Assembly: GCA_002256145.1 (NCBI GenBank)
Contig: NKIP01000006.1
Coordinates: forward strand, 62,001 to 126,000
Direction of reading: 5' to 3'
DNA: 64,000 nucleotides
DNA from: Comamonadaceae bacterium PBBC1
Lineage (GTDB): Bacteria > Pseudomonadota > Gammaproteobacteria > Burkholderiales > Burkholderiaceae_C
A program made the position numbers and the translations under genes. The notes below the pieces were generated by a model. That model had not been told where the DNA came from, ran no database searches, and worked only from the letters and a program-made list of their open reading frames with translations. Positions 1 to 15,000 of the stretch are shown piece by piece; within the stretch, counting starts at the first letter, position 1, and each line of letters starts with the position of its first letter.

Positions 1-3000
1 GACACATCACCGCTGTCACTGAGCATGCGGTTGACAAAGCCAGCGCCTTGGGCCAAGACACGGATGTCACCGCTGACCGTGCTCATCACACTGCCCGCCA
101 TCATGCTCAAGGAATCACGCAGCGTGATCGTGATCGAACCACTGTCATCGGTGATCTGACCACCAGACTCTTGGGTGAGTGAGGACGCCTCCAGACCCAC
201 CGCACCGAGGATGTTGTCGATGTTCCTGACCGTGGCATCGCCTGCAGCGGTGACGGCAATGTCACCGTGGGTGTTCGAGATCTGGTTAATCTCCATGTCT
301 CCACCCGAACGTGCGTCAATGCGGCCCGCGACACTGACCACTCGGCTGATTTGCACCGCACCTGCGGCATCGATCAGGATGTTTCCGCTGTCCGATTGCA
401 CCGAGCTGCCGGCCTCCATGGCCAAGTCACCACGCAATTGAACGCGGGTCAAGCCAGACACATTGCTCACCAGCCCCCCGTCCAACAGGGTGAGCGAGGC
501 GGCTTCCACCACAATCGCGCCTTGTGTGTTGTCGATGCGATGAACAAAGGCGTCGCCCATGGCGGTCAATGACACATCCCCTTGCACATCGCTGACCTGA
601 CCGATGTCCATGCGCCCACCCGACTCCAAGCGGATGTCACCACTGATGCTGACCACGCTTGAAGTCGCCATGTCGCCGCCCGTCTGCAAGGAAACAGAAC
701 CGGTCGACGTGCTCACGCTCGACTGGGTTTGCATGCCCAAATCGCCGCTGACCTGCAAAGTGATGCTGCCGGCACCCTCGCGCACGCTCAAGCCTTCGCG
801 CACCAGCGTCACATTGCCATCGTGTTTGAGGAACATGTCGCCCGTCTGGCTGCTGACCGACAGCGTTTTGACCACCGCCTCGAGCGGGTTGGCTGCACTG
901 CCCACGCCTTGCGCAATGGCCAGTTGCAGATCGTCCGCCCGCACCTGGCTCATGCCGGATACAGGCCAGGCCAAGGTCTGGCCGGTCATCTTGAGAGCCG
1001 ACACATCCAAACGGAGGGTCGAGGCACCAGAGGGTGGTGTCAGGCCCAAATCCTGGCCATCGATCACCAAGGACGGCAACGACTGCCCCATCGTGGCCGA
1101 AGCCAGTGACAAGTTGCTCACCCCGGTGAATGAGACCGAGTCCGAACCACCGACCACCAGGCCTTGGCTGAAGCTCAAGCTGGAACCTGGGCCAGCTTGG
1201 GCACCTCTGAAGACCAGCACGGGTTCGCCCGTGTCAGACTTCACACCCCCGAGGAACTCCACTTCGGCAGCGTCGTTGATGAACAACTGACCGCCTCCAC
1301 GCAGAACCACGCTGTCCAAGAAGACCACCTTGCCGGTGGCAGTGATGGTCACATCGCCATCCACAAAGACTTTGTCGTTAAAAGTCACATTTCGAGCGGT
1401 AGAGACCGTCAGGCCCTCCAGATCGTTGACGCCGGTGACCTCCAGCACAGCCCCATAGAGTTCCTTCTGGTTGAAGGTCAGGCGGTCACCCACCTTGTAG
1501 CCCTTACCGGGAGAGAACAGGCGCACATCGCTCAACACGCCACCACTGACCGTCACGCGAGCCGTGGCGCCTGAACCACTGCCGCCACTGAGGCCCACAC
1601 GCAGATCGCCTTCACCGTAAATGCCATCGACCAAGCCAGCGCCTGCTGTGACGATGTTGACAGTGCCCACACCATCGCCCACGCTGCCCTCAATGGTGAT
1701 GTCACCGCCCTGAGCTGCCAGGCTCAGGAAGTCGGCATCACCCGTGCTGCCGTTGAGTCGGCCCGTCACCAGCATGTCGGCACCGGCATTGGCCGTACCC
1801 ACCGCCAAGGTGACTTGGCCCACGATGCGCACTGAGTCGTTGATCGACAAGCCTTCGGTCATCGTGACCGTTCCCGAGCTGAAAGTGGTCGTGTTCCCAG
1901 GACCATAGATCTCGAGCAAGGTACCTGTCAGATCGCCCTGAATAGCGATCTTGCCGTTCTCGCCCTGCGCCTGAATGACCAGAGGCACTGGCACGATGAT
2001 GGCTTGGCCATTACCGCCGATGGAGATCGGATTGTTGCCACCATTGGCACCAAGCACCAACTCCCTGGCCTGCATGTCTGCCAGTTTGGCGGGATCGAGC
2101 AAAATTCCGCCGCCCGTGCCACCCAGGCGGATCGGCGTGGTGTCGTCCGCAGGGGTGATTTGAATCGCGTACAGCGGTGTCTGGACGGTGCTCAGGTCAA
2201 ACGTGTCACCTGAAGCCAGCGGCGCTGTCGACAACACCGTACCTGGCGGCATCATGTTGGTGTTGTCATAGGTGTACAGGCCACCTTTGAGGATCAAACG
2301 CTTGGCAATGGTGAGGTCGTAATCTTTGGCATAGACATTGCCAATCACCGTGAGGCGATCCGCCGTGACCTTGAGGGTTGTGTTGCGTCCCAGCTCGATT
2401 TTTTCACCCACAGCCCCTTCCATGAAGGTGATCTGGACGCTGTCGCCCACGATGTGCAAGGTGCCAAGGGTGTCATCCCAAACCATTTTTTCGACACCAC
2501 TGATCAACTCGCCCGTGCCCAGCTGAATCACGTTTTTGGTCGGACTGACAGCCAGCGGTTTGAGTTGCACCGTCAGGGTGTCGTTGCTCAAATCGGTGGT
2601 GGGCATCGGCGTGAACAGCGCCACTTCGGACACGTGCACATAGGACTGGTTGTTCCAGCTGCCGCCATTGCCGGTGAAGACCAGCTTGTAGAACTTGAAC
2701 GCCGTGCTGTTGGCAAAACTGACCTGTCGGGTGACCCCCTTGTCGGCACCGAGCAAGCCGGTATCGCCTTGGGCCACTGACGTCCACGCGTTGTCGCTCC
2801 AAGCCAAATCGTCATTGGAGCCGTACAGCGCATAAGACGTCGGATTCCACTGCGCGATGATGTCATTGGTGCGGGTCGTCAAAGCCAGGCTGGTCACCAC
2901 GGTCGACTCGGCCAAGGTCAGAGTCAAGCCGCTGCCCACACCGTCCTTGTTGAGGTACTTGGTGCCTGTATTGCCATCAATGATGTTGCTGACACCCTCT

Positions 3001-6000
3001 CCAGCCGGGTTGTTGGCCGAAGAAGCTTTGACTGAGACGATGTTCACAGACTGAAGCTCGCTGCCCACCGTCTCCCGGAGGTTCAACTGGCCCGTACCGG
3101 ACGATGAATTGCCCATCCAGACCACCACATTGTCAGCACCGCCCGAAGACACCCAAGTGATGGGCTTGTCGGTGAACTTGAGAACCGACAACTCGTCGGC
3201 CAAAGCGCCCAAGCGGATGGTGTCCAGGGCTGCCCGGACGACCCGCAAACCATTGCCCGTCAAGCCGAGGACTTCGAAGTTGCCTGCGTTGTACGTTGCT
3301 TTGATGGCAAATGGTTCACGCTCTTCCAGCGTGACGCGTTTGACCGTCAGGTTCAGTCCGTCATTGGCCGTCAAGACGAATTGACCATTCGCGCCCTGCG
3401 CACTCGGCGTGAACACGATGTTGCCCGGCTGGGTGAGCAAGGCGTTGATGTCGGCAGCATTGCCACTCAACTTCAGCATGCCATTTTCTTGGCTCACGTC
3501 GAGTGTGGCTGCATAAAGCTCCAATTCGGAAAGGTGCACATACGCTTTGCCGCCGTAGGTGCCTTTGACCGTTGGGAAGACCACCTTGTAGAACTGGTAA
3601 GCCGTGCTGTTGTCGATCGCCAGCGTGACCACCGAACCTCGGGCATTGGGCAGACCCACATCGCCAGATGACACCTTGACCCAGTCGGCGCTGTCCCAAG
3701 CCAAAGCACTTGTGGATGCATACAGCTCATAGGTGGCAGGATCCCACTGAGGAATTTCGTCGTTGGTGCGCGAGGTCAGCTTCATTTCCTTGATCACCTC
3801 TGGGGCAGACAAGGTCATGACCAAGCCGCTGCCGGGACCATCAAAGTTGAGGTACTTGGTGCGGTTGCTGCCGTCTTGGATGTTGTCAACACGCTCGTTG
3901 TTGGGGCTGTTGGGTGAAGACGCGGTCACCTGAATCACACTGGCCTTGGCCAAACCACTGCTCAGCTGAGCCTGCGCCAGACCCTGCGGGGTCAACTGCA
4001 ACTGGCCGCTGGTGGCCGACAAGGTCACGGTCAAACGTGAAGAGTCCGCATCCACCAAGACCCCGGCAGGCAAATTGAAGTCGCCTGGCTTGCTGCCTGC
4101 GGCGTAGAGGGTGTCTGGCAAGGAGATGTTGGGAGCCGCCCCTGCAGCAACAGGCGCGAAGCGGTAGATTGGCTTGCCTGCAGCCATAGCCACCACATGG
4201 CCAGTGAGCAAGTCCACTGTCGCGCCACGCCAATCAAGACCGGCTGGGAAGTTGCCCGTCATACTGGTCCAGCTCACGCCACCATTGCGCGAAATCCACA
4301 CGCCGCCGGCACTGCCGTTGGCGGTGGCCGCCAAAGTCAGGCCATCGTCGCTCATCCAAACCGAAGTCCAGTTGCCCGACAAACCGGTTTCACGCCATTT
4401 CCAGTCGGTCTGACGGGTGTCGGCCAGGTAAATTTGCCCCCCAGCTCGTGCTGCCACCAGCAGAGTGCCCGAGGCATTCATGTCCACGGCCGACCAATCG
4501 CCATTGCTGACACCCGCAGGCGTGATGTTCTTCCAGTCCGTCCAGGTGAGTACACCGTCGGTGCCAGGTTCGCCCAAATACAAAGCCCCATTTGTGCCTT
4601 TGTTCGACGAAGCAGCGCTGGCCGCCAACAGGCGCGAGCCATCGGCATTGCCGGTCATGGCCGTCCAGTTCGCATTGGCCGCGCCGTCCAAGGTGCGCCA
4701 AGTGGTGCCGTCAGCATCAAGCACACGCATCAGACCTGGTGAGTAGTCGGTCTTCCAGCCCCAGTTGAAGATGTTCTTGAAGAAGAAATACCTGTTGCTG
4801 TCGGTCTTGTCCAACGCCACCATGCTCGCGTTGTTTTGCACCAAAACTTCGGTGTAGTTGTCTGTTGGTGCTTTGCCCTGAATCCAGCTGATGCCACCAT
4901 CCCTGGACAGCACGTACTGGCCAGACACGGTGAAAGCAGCGATGGTCTGGCCATCGGGGGAAACCGACACAGCCTCGTAATCCATGCCGCGTGGCACGTT
5001 CACGGGCACCCAGTTGAGGCCTTGGTCACGCGAGATGTAAATGCCCAGTTCTGTGTCCGCAGCCTGAGAGATCGCCACCAAGATGTCCTTGCCAACGGCC
5101 ATTTCACGCCAATTTTGCGAGACAGGCGATGTGACAGCCGCTTGCAGCTTGGCCGTGGCTTTGCTGCTCAGGCCGTCCTGATCCACCACCACATTCAGGG
5201 CCTGGCTGGCGTCACCACCGCTGTAGACCACTTGGATGCGGTCGGCCAATGTGAAATAGGTGTTGAGCTTGTCCAGCGAACCGGTGAAGGTGACCTTGGC
5301 CGAGTTGGCACCCGAGACCGTCACGCCATCGGCGCTCACCGCCTGAATAGACCCGGAGGCCAAAGACAGCGTGACCGTCGCCTGACCGGCCAAGTCGCCA
5401 CCAAAAGGCTTGCCGTAGAAATTCAGCGCCGAGGCCTGCCCCACCACCACGGTGTAGGCTGCAGGCACCGACACGGTCGGAGCATCTGGCAAGGGTCCAA
5501 CAATGCCCAGCAATTGGGCAGGCAGACCGCCCGAGAAGTCAACGTGGCTGATGTCTTGACCGTTCTCGGTCAAGGTATTGATGCCCAAGGACCCGCTAAA
5601 GACATAAGTGTCAATGCCTTGGCCGCCCAGCAGCTTGTTGATGCCTTGAAGGGCATACAAGGTGTCGTTGCCACCACCACCATCCATCTCGTTCGATCCG
5701 GCACCACCGTACAGCACGTCGTTGCCCAAACTGCCATAAAGCTTGTCACGACCCCGACCCCCGACCAGCAAAACCGGTGCCGCACTGCTGGCCAAAGCCC
5801 GCAGCACGTTGTCACCTTCCAGGTCGATCGCTTTGCCGCCACCGGCACCCAGCAACAGGTTGTCGTTGCCAGCACCACCGGTGACTTCCAAGGTCATGCT
5901 GCCCTTGAGGCGGCTGGCATCGAGCGTGTCGTTGCCCTCGCCCATGTCCACCAGCACATGGCTGACGCCACTGAACTCCTGATAGAAACCCTGGAATTCC

Positions 6001-9000
6001 ACACCCACAATGCTGCTGCCTTCACGGCCACTGAGGATGAAAGTCTCTGACACATCTTGAGTGCTGATGAACAAACGCTCGCCCGCACGAGAGCCAGCGT
6101 TGAGCACCAGTGTGTTGCCTTCCATCTGGCCCAGCACGGGTTTGACCGTGGGCGCTGGGAGGTTGATTTCAGCCAACTTGAGACTGAACAAAGGCACATT
6201 GATGTTCAACAACAAGACCTTGGCCCACAAGTAGCCATTGATGTAAGGCGTGATCTTGAGGTCAAAGAGGTTAAATGGCCCCCCTGGAACGCCCGGAATC
6301 AGACCCGGATAGGCCATCATGGACAGCATTTCCGAAGCACGAACCTTGCCATCACCTTTGTAGTCAACAGAGACAAACTGCCCTTCGGCATCGCGGGTGA
6401 CCTTGCCCACCTTGATGTCGTTGAGGTCAGCATCCACAACCAACTCCAGGCTGGCTCCCAAACCACCCTTGATGCCTGCGATGCCGACACCGGCTTTGAG
6501 TCCCATCTCGATGCTGATGCTCAGCTCGGGCTTTTCAAGGCCCCCTGTGCCTGCCACGAAGGCGCCGTTGCGGAAAGCGGGCATGGACCAGTCGTTGACA
6601 TAGAAACCATCCAGCACATCCAGAACGCTGCCGCCCGCGAACGCTTTCTGCACGCCATAGGTGTCGTAACCGAACGACAAATCGGCATACAACCGCACGC
6701 CACCAAAGGCATACACCGGAATCACCAGCGGAATCGGGATGATGCCTGCCGACAAGACGGCCAAATTGGCCTCAAAGACCAGCACATCGAAATTGGCCAG
6801 TTCAAATTCGAGGTACGGCATCTCGTAGGTGAACAAAGTGGCGCTGCCACCCGTCATCAACTTGGCCCAGTTCGAGATGTCCGTGATGTAAGGCAGGAAC
6901 TGCAGGCCTGAACGAGCGGCCGCGCTGCCGGGCTTGCCACCAGACGCCTGATTGCCCACTTGCTTCAACTTGTCATTGAATTGGCTGATGATCGACGAGG
7001 AGTCGTTGGTCTGCAAATCCAGTTCCGCGCTGCGCTCAAACGTGACCTGTCCAGAGGCCAAACCCTTGATGCTGCCGATGGCCACATTCCCGCCATCTGC
7101 CACCAGGCTTTGCAAAATCGAGGGCATGTCCAAAGCAAATTTGACCGCGTCCAGGAAGGCCCAGTTGATCGAAGGCTTGTCGGTCATGGTTTTACTCCAG
7201 ACCAGGTCGATCAGCCCACGCAAGGTGGGATCATCAGGCAAGACCAAGTCCAGTCCAACGATCGGGGTGGTCAAGGCATTGACCACATCACGGAAGGGTT
7301 CAACCGTCTGAGCGACCTTCTTGGCAATGGGCATCAGGAAGTCCAACACCGACGAACGCAAGTCCAGACGAATGTTGTTGATCGAAATGTCCGGCACCGA
7401 CACCTTGGTGTCCCCCAAACGCCAGTCCCACTTCAGAACCAAATCGGCCATGAGCGATGGCAAGCCCACCGCAGTGAGTTTGACGCCCAGGTCCATGTTG
7501 GCAGACACACCAAAGTCCACCACAATGGCCTTGCTCGGGTTGGACAACACGCTGTCCAGCGTCAGGCGGTTGGCCTTGTCGCCATTCAGATCAAGCCCCA
7601 AGTGCCCGGACAGACCGCTGCCCTTGACCCCGGTCACCGGATCCTTGTATTGATCGATCACACTGGCTTCAAAGAACAGCAGTTTGCCCCTGCCTTCAAA
7701 CGGTGTGATGAGGTCGGGATTGGTCGGATCACCGTTGAGGAATGCACGGATGTCCAGGCTCAGCTCAGGGTCGTCCTTCTTGGCGTTGGTGGTCAGGAAA
7801 AAGCCTGACGATGCCGACAAGCCGAAACCAAAATCAAACTGCCAGTCGCCGCTCAGCGAGAAGCCGCCATCGACGGCCAACTCGAAGCCCTGCATGTTCA
7901 GATCCAGCGGGATGTCCACGCCCAGCGCCAGCAAACGGCCGCCCAGATCCATGTCAAATCGGATCGAATCCACGCCCGTCTTGGGCAGCGTCATACCGGG
8001 TGTCCAGACCGCTGTTTTGACGCCCAAATCGTTGTAGAAGGCAATCATCACGTCGTCGATGGTGATGGCCTGGTCCAGGTTGGTGTCAAGCAAGATGCCC
8101 AAACCACTGAAGGTGTTGAACAGGGCATCCCGCGCCAACTCGATCGGTTTGCCCGGCCCAGCCAACTTGCCACGCAGATCGGTCAGCAGACCGGCACGCA
8201 GGTTGCCGATCAGCTGGCCGGCATCGGCCAGATGCGTCCCAATGAAGGGGATATCGGCCGTCAGACTGTTTTGGAAGATGTCCTGAACGCTGCCCAATCC
8301 AAGGTCAATGCCGTCCAGCAAGAAGCTGGGGTCGTAAATGACATCCAACAAAGACACATCGTTTGGCACGGCACGGCCGAAGTCGGGCAACTCCAACTTG
8401 AGCGCCATGCCCGTCTGCAAGCCCGCAATTTGGGCCAGCAGCGTGGGCAAACCCGCCGAGCCCAGCGTGGGGTCGGTGTAGATGTGCAGGTTGCCCAGCG
8501 GAATTTGACGCGACAGCGCCACCAGACTGACGGGCAAGTCGATGTCCATTGCGCCCTTGGCAGAGACTTTCACCGCACCCTTGTCCAGCGCCAAGCGCAG
8601 CACAGCGGGCGCAAGGGTGTCGATTTTGCCGTCCTCGTCGATGACCACCTTGCCGTTGAACACGCCCAAAGCCACCTTGCCCACACTGAAGCTCAACATC
8701 AGGTCCGAGGCACGCAGGCTGGTTGTCAAATCGAGGTGGGTGCCTGTTCCGGTTTTCTCGTCGAAGTCCAGCAGCGCCACGGCCGGTGTGCCCGACGGAG
8801 CGCCGGGCAAGGCAATGCCCACGCGAGCAACCAAGTTGGCCCCCACGGAATAAGTGCCCGCAGCTTTGCCCGAGGCATCGAGCAAATTGGCAAAGTCCGC
8901 AGGCAACTCCAGACCGACCATGCCCGCCAAAGTGGCCAGGTCCAGGTTGACCCGGAACTCGTTGCTCACACCAATGTCCAAGCGCAAATCCATCAACAAT

Positions 9001-12000
9001 CGCTTGCTCACGCTGTCGATCGAGAAATCCAGCATGTTCGGCTGCAAACCAAACGCTTCTTCAATGATCTTCTCCGCCTCATCGAGCGCGGCGGCCGGTG
9101 TGGCGCCCGCTTTTTCGATGCGGGCCAACAAGATGTCGCCAAAGTTCAGGATCTCGCTCAGAGACTTGTCCAGCAAGGGCAATTTCTGCGTGTAGAAAGG
9201 CTGGCTGCCAATGGAGGTGTCCACCACATCGAGCACCATGCGCAATCCACCCATGATGTCCGAGAAATTCAGACGGCTGAGATCCAGCACAGCCCCCAAG
9301 TCCGGCAGGACTGCAACCACGTCCTTGTCAGTCAGGCCCAAGGCCTGCCGCTGTGCAGCGTTCTTGATATCGAACTGGCTGGTGGTCACCAGCTTGAAGC
9401 TGGACCAGTTGCTCAGGTCCTGCACATACAGGCCCAGCTCAAGACCTGCACCAATGTCCATGCCGGCACCCGCCGTCTTGAGCTGCAAGCCCCGCAGGCG
9501 GGCATAAGCGTCGCCGCTGAAATCGAACCTCAAAGCCGCAGGGGCTTCCGTCAGCAAACTTGGCAGGTTAAAGCGTTCGCCACCCACCACGCCGGGAGTG
9601 CGGTCCAGCACCGCAGTCACTCGTGCACCCAGATGAACTTCGGAGCCTGTGCCCACACCGCCGGCCTGCAAAGAGACAAAGCCCAGTTTGGCCAACACCT
9701 CCAAGTCTTTGACATTGGCATCGATGCTCGCAGCCGCCACAAAATGGTCAACGGCCACCGTGAAATTACCGCCTCCCAACGCCAAGAGCAGGTCGAAGTC
9801 GACCCCGACATTGACGTTGATGGCCGCTGTGGCCGAAGTCGACAAAGACAGGTCAGAGTTGGCCGACAGATTCAGGTTGAGTGCGGCCACTTGGGATGGC
9901 ATGCTCAGCATGGCGCTGAAAGGAATCCTCAACTCGCCTGTGCTGGCGTTGTAGCTGGCGAAAGTGCCAGGTTTGAGCAGTGTCGATGCATTCAGCGCAT
10001 TGACAAACTCACCCATGGTCACAATGCGCTCCACCTTTTGATGCACCCGATACGAGGTGTCGGTGTTGGTGCTGGTGATGGCACCGCCCAAAGTCAAGGC
10101 GCTGCCATCGGTGGCCACATCCGTGATTTCCAGGACCTGGTTGCCCACGGACACATAGAAACCCTTCATGGAGGCGGCAAACTGTCCTGCGGCCCCCGTC
10201 AGACCGGACACGCCCTTGACACTGGCGGCCTTGCCGGTCGACAGCTGGCTTTCGCCCGTCTTGCCGGTCCAGTCCTTCAAGGGGCGGTTGAAGTTGATCT
10301 TGTCAACCACGCCCGTCTTGAACGCGGAACCCAAATTCAAAAGGTCCTGCAGCGAAGTCTCAATGAAAGGCAGACTGCCCAAGCCCAGTTTGGAGACGTC
10401 CACGGTCTCCAGGTATTGAAGTACCCCAGGAATGGCGGTCAGCACATCTTCCATGCGGATCTTGGAGAAGTCGGTGAAGGCCTCCAAACCAAGCGCATTG
10501 AATTGCAGGTCGCCACTGAGCGGATTGCCTGTGACCGTGATCCTTGGCGTCGTCCCTTGGGCCAAGTCCACACCGGCCACCGAGGCATACAGCGGCAATG
10601 ACATGCTCAGCTGGTTGGTGCCCGGCTTCAGGCTGAACACGCCTTGGGTGTAAGAAATGCTGCCGCCCAGATCCAGGGTCAGCGAGCCTTTTTGGTAAGG
10701 CTGAGCATTGGCGTCAAGCCCGTTTTTGCCAATCCCGATGTCCAGAGGACCCATGCGGGCGGCCAGCACAATGTCCGTCGCACTCAGACTGCCCGAGAAG
10801 GCCAGATTGTTGAGGTTGAAGTTGGCCTTCAAGCCCTGAGTCCAATCCACAGCCAGATCCAGGTCGACCACGGCAGTGGCTGCCACCTGCAACTGCACAT
10901 CGGCATCAAAACTGATGCCGTACTGCGCCAAGCCTGCATTCAAGTCCACGGCGACTTTGTCGCTGCCCAATTTGACACTGCCGTCAAACGACAGGGCCAG
11001 TCCGTTTTGGTCCAACTTGTAGCTCAGGCCCGCACTGACACCGGCTTTGGGTGCCCAGTTTGCGTCCAGATAAGACTTCAATCCGCCCAAAGTCGGAACG
11101 CCCAAGGCACCGTATTGCGGCACCGGCATGCCCTCCAGGCTCGGAATCCAGGTCGGATTCATGTAGCCGTTGATGTAGTTTTGCACATAGTCGCCCAAAC
11201 TCACCACAGGGGACAGGTTGAGCATGTCGTCCAGTGTCTGGTTGACGAGCGGCAAAACAGCACCCTGTTGCAAAGACACGCGTGCCTGTGTCATTTGCGC
11301 AGCCACACCCAACAAGGTGCTGCCCAGGCTTCCTCCCAAACTGACGTCCAGGTTGGTCAGGCTAAAGCGGGTCGCGTTGGTACCGGTATCAAACTTCGCC
11401 AACAAGGTCTTGCCACCGACCACAATGCTTTCATTGATGGCCTGGCCCGAACGGTTGAGCTCCACCGTCACGTCGCCAAACACCGACGTGCCCGCCAAGC
11501 CTGGCACTGCGATGGCAGCCGTGGCTGAGAGGCTCAGCGCATACCCGCTGCCCGGCAGCACCAACAGCAAAGAGCCATTGCTGACGCCCGCATGTTGCCC
11601 TTGCACATGGACCATGGCCTCCAGGCCGTTGGCGGCGAGCACGGTGCGCAGCGCACTGCCCGAGCCTGTGACGCGCACGGCAAAACTGCCTGACCCTGCA
11701 AACAATGGCAATGCACTCATGGCATCACCGGCCTCACGCAACTCCAGCGAAAGGGTCCCGCCAGCTTCGAAGGTCTGGGTACGGAAATCCAGTGTGCTGA
11801 CCGTCGTGCCACGCAGGCGAACCGGTGACATGCCCGAATTTCGGCCATCACCGTCCAAGTCTCCCTGGGTAAAGTCGACCACCGTACCGGCCAATGCGCC
11901 ACTACCCGGCCCCATGTTGACACCCAATGTGAGCGTTCCGCCCTTGAGGGTCAGATCCCCCAAGCCTTGGATGGTGGCGCTGTCGGCAGACGCCCGCAAG

Positions 12001-15000
12001 CCGATGAAGGTGCCATCCCCCTCGGTGTCGGTCAACAGCATCATGCCCACACTGGCACCGCTGAGGGATGCGCCAACGAAGGCGTCGGTGCCCACACCGG
12101 TGCCCAGCTGCGCCAAAACGTTGCGAGCGGACAAGGCGGTGATCGACATGTCTCGCTTGTTGCCATCGCTGAGGGTGACGGTTCGGTTGCCCAGGCGGGC
12201 CATACCAAAAGTGCCCTGCAACAACACTGAACCTGCAATGTTGATCTTGGCATCCAGCGCCAGGGACAAGAATGCCCCTCCCGCACCCACAAAGTCCAGC
12301 GAAAGGGTCTCGGCCACGTTGTTGACCACCTGCCCGGTTTGCACCTGTATGCGCTTGTCGGACGAGCCACTCAGGCCCAAGTCCAGCACATCGGTTGCGG
12401 CGATGCCGCCCACGCTGCCCAAGGCCAGGTTGGCCTCCAGAGTCATGGCCTTGGCTTCGACAGAAAGGCTGTCCATCGGCAAGCCCAATTGGCTGGCATC
12501 CAGCGTCAAGCCGTCCACATTGGCCTTGAAGGCCATCCATGAACGGTTGTCTTTCGCATCGGTATTCATCGGGCGCAGCAAGGCCATGGCCAAGTCAATG
12601 CCTTGACCGCCCAGGTTGATCCCGCCCACAGTGCCCTGCAAGTTGCTGGCACCGATCACAAAGCCGGTTGCGCGCAAAGTGCGGCCGGCCACCACAATGT
12701 CGCGCTCTTGGCGCGAGATCATCAAGGAGCCACTGGCGCTGAGCTGGCTGCCAATCTGCACGGTCATGGTCCCGCCAATTTCCATCAGCTCGCCCTTGAA
12801 GTCCAAAGCGACTGCACCGGTGGATGTCCCCCATTTCACCGTCAAGCTGTTGGAGCCGGTCCAATCCAAGGTGGTGGCGTTGGCCTGGCCAAGACTGTCC
12901 TTGCCCAAGCCGAGGTTCAGACCCAATTTGAGGTTCTGACCCGACATGTCCACACCAAAGGCGGAGGTGCCCAAGACATTGACCGAATCGGCCACACCGC
13001 GTGCAGACACCCAAGAACGTGTGTCGCCGTTGAGCATCGAGCGGGCAATCACCAGACCAAAGTCCAAGCCATTCAGGGCAAAACCCAGACCCGAAGCATC
13101 GGAGCTGGTGCTGACCCGAGCGGCCAGGTTTTCACCACCGATGATGAGGGCCTGCGTCATCACACTGCCGCCACTGGTCAGCGCCAGTTGGCGTTGACCG
13201 ATCTCAAAGCCCACGGAACCACTGAACGAGAGCACATCGCCCACTTGGGCATTGACCGTGCCACTGGCTCGGGTGAGCACACCTTGCTGTCCATCCAGCG
13301 TGAGTTGGGTGGAAGTGCCGGGGCCGGTACGCACCGTCACAGGGGATTTCTTGAAATCGATGACGTTGGCATCCGCACTCAAACCAGAGGGCAAATTCTG
13401 CACCCGGTTGAGATCGATCGACAAAGAGGTGGCCGACAGGGACACATTTTGCAAGCCCACCAGTTCCACAGCACCCACGCTGGCCGACAGGCCCATCCAT
13501 GAAGCGCCTTGTAAGGCCTTGGTGTTGCTGTACTTCGGATCGGCGTACAGGTTGTCGCCAGAAGCAATGGTGATGGGCGTGAAAACGCCCATGGCCAAAT
13601 TCATGTTGTTCAGTGACAAGCCCAAGGCATTGGCATTGGGCGTGTCAGCGCTGTTGATTTTCCCGTCTTGGTTGCTGTCCACCAGGTAGGGGCCGCCCAC
13701 ACCAAAGAAACCGCGCACATTGGACATGCCCAGGGTCAATTGATCGGCATAAACCGACTGACCATTGGCGAGTTTCACAATGGCCGAGCGTTTGTCGAAA
13801 GCGGCAGAGCCTGTGACCTGCAAGACACCCGCGATGTCGAGTTTGGCATTGGCCGCCACACGAATGAACTCGCCATCGACAGCACCAAGGCTCATGGTGC
13901 GGGTCGAACCTGTGCCGGTGACCACTTCGAAACCATTGGCCGAGAAATCCATCACACGATGGGTGATGGCATCGCCCAGGTTCATGGACACGCTGGCATT
14001 GCTGATTTCGGCCGTGACCGAGGGCAAGCCCACCAAGCGGGCCGCACCCGCGGTGGCTTCCAAGGCCAAACGTGTGGGCAAGGCTTGGGTTCCCGTTTGC
14101 ACGGCCGTGGTGAACAAACCTTTGCCGGAGGCGGCAGCGGTCAGTTGGGTGCCATTGGCGTTGAGCGCCACAGCACGCCAGTCAAGACCGGCTGAAGCAT
14201 TGACCAGACGCCAGTTGATGCCGGCGTCATTGGAAACCCAGATGCCTCCATTCAGACCGTTGGCCGCTGCAGCAATGGTGCTGCCGTCGGCCGAGACCGC
14301 CACCGACGTCCAGTCGCGCGGGCTGGCGATCTTCTTCCAAGTCCAATTGGCTTGGCGTGTATCGGCAAGGTACAAGGCATCACCGGGGCGGGCCAGCACC
14401 AGCAAAGAGCCTTGGACGGTGGGGTCACTGGGACTGACCAAGGCTTCGCTGGCATCCAAACTGACCCAGCCCGTGCTGGGCAAACCGGCAGTTTGCCGCG
14501 TCCAACTGTTGCTGCCATCGGCATTCACCTGGCCAATGAAGATGCCATCCGCCGCAGCGGCCAGCACCTGGGTGCCCGCGTTGAAGGAGGCAAGCAGCTT
14601 CCAGCTCAAATTGCGGTCGCCAGAGGACTGCGTCGCCTCTGTCCAAGTGCTGCCTTCGGCCTGGCCGGACACCTGCAAGGTGCCACGCAGCAATTCCCGG
14701 TCGGCCGCACGAACCAGCTGAGCCTTGGCTTTGCCCGTGGTCGTGACCGTCAGGCTGAAGGCCTGGCCGCTTGTTTTGCCATAAATGGCCAGCGCATTGG
14801 CGGTGGCCTTGACAGTCACTACCGCAGAGGATGTGGGCAAGCTGTCACGAATGAGCTGCATGGCCGCAATGGACGACTCCAAGAGCTTGACCTGGTATTT
14901 GCCAGTGCCAAAAATGTCCAAGACCAACAGGCTCTTGAGCTCAGCCAACTGCTTTTTAGCGGTGCCAATTTTCAGGTCCATCTGGGCCACGGCATCAAAG

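Noticed and set aside
8232..10601. Long plus-strand frame of 789 codons opposite the giant gene
   Set aside because: It is antisense to a continuous, domain-bearing frame; its translation is rich in His, Gln and Arg, low-complexity and without family resemblance. It is a codon-bias shadow. The same holds for frames at 27873-30038, 18243-20198 and 16000-17231.
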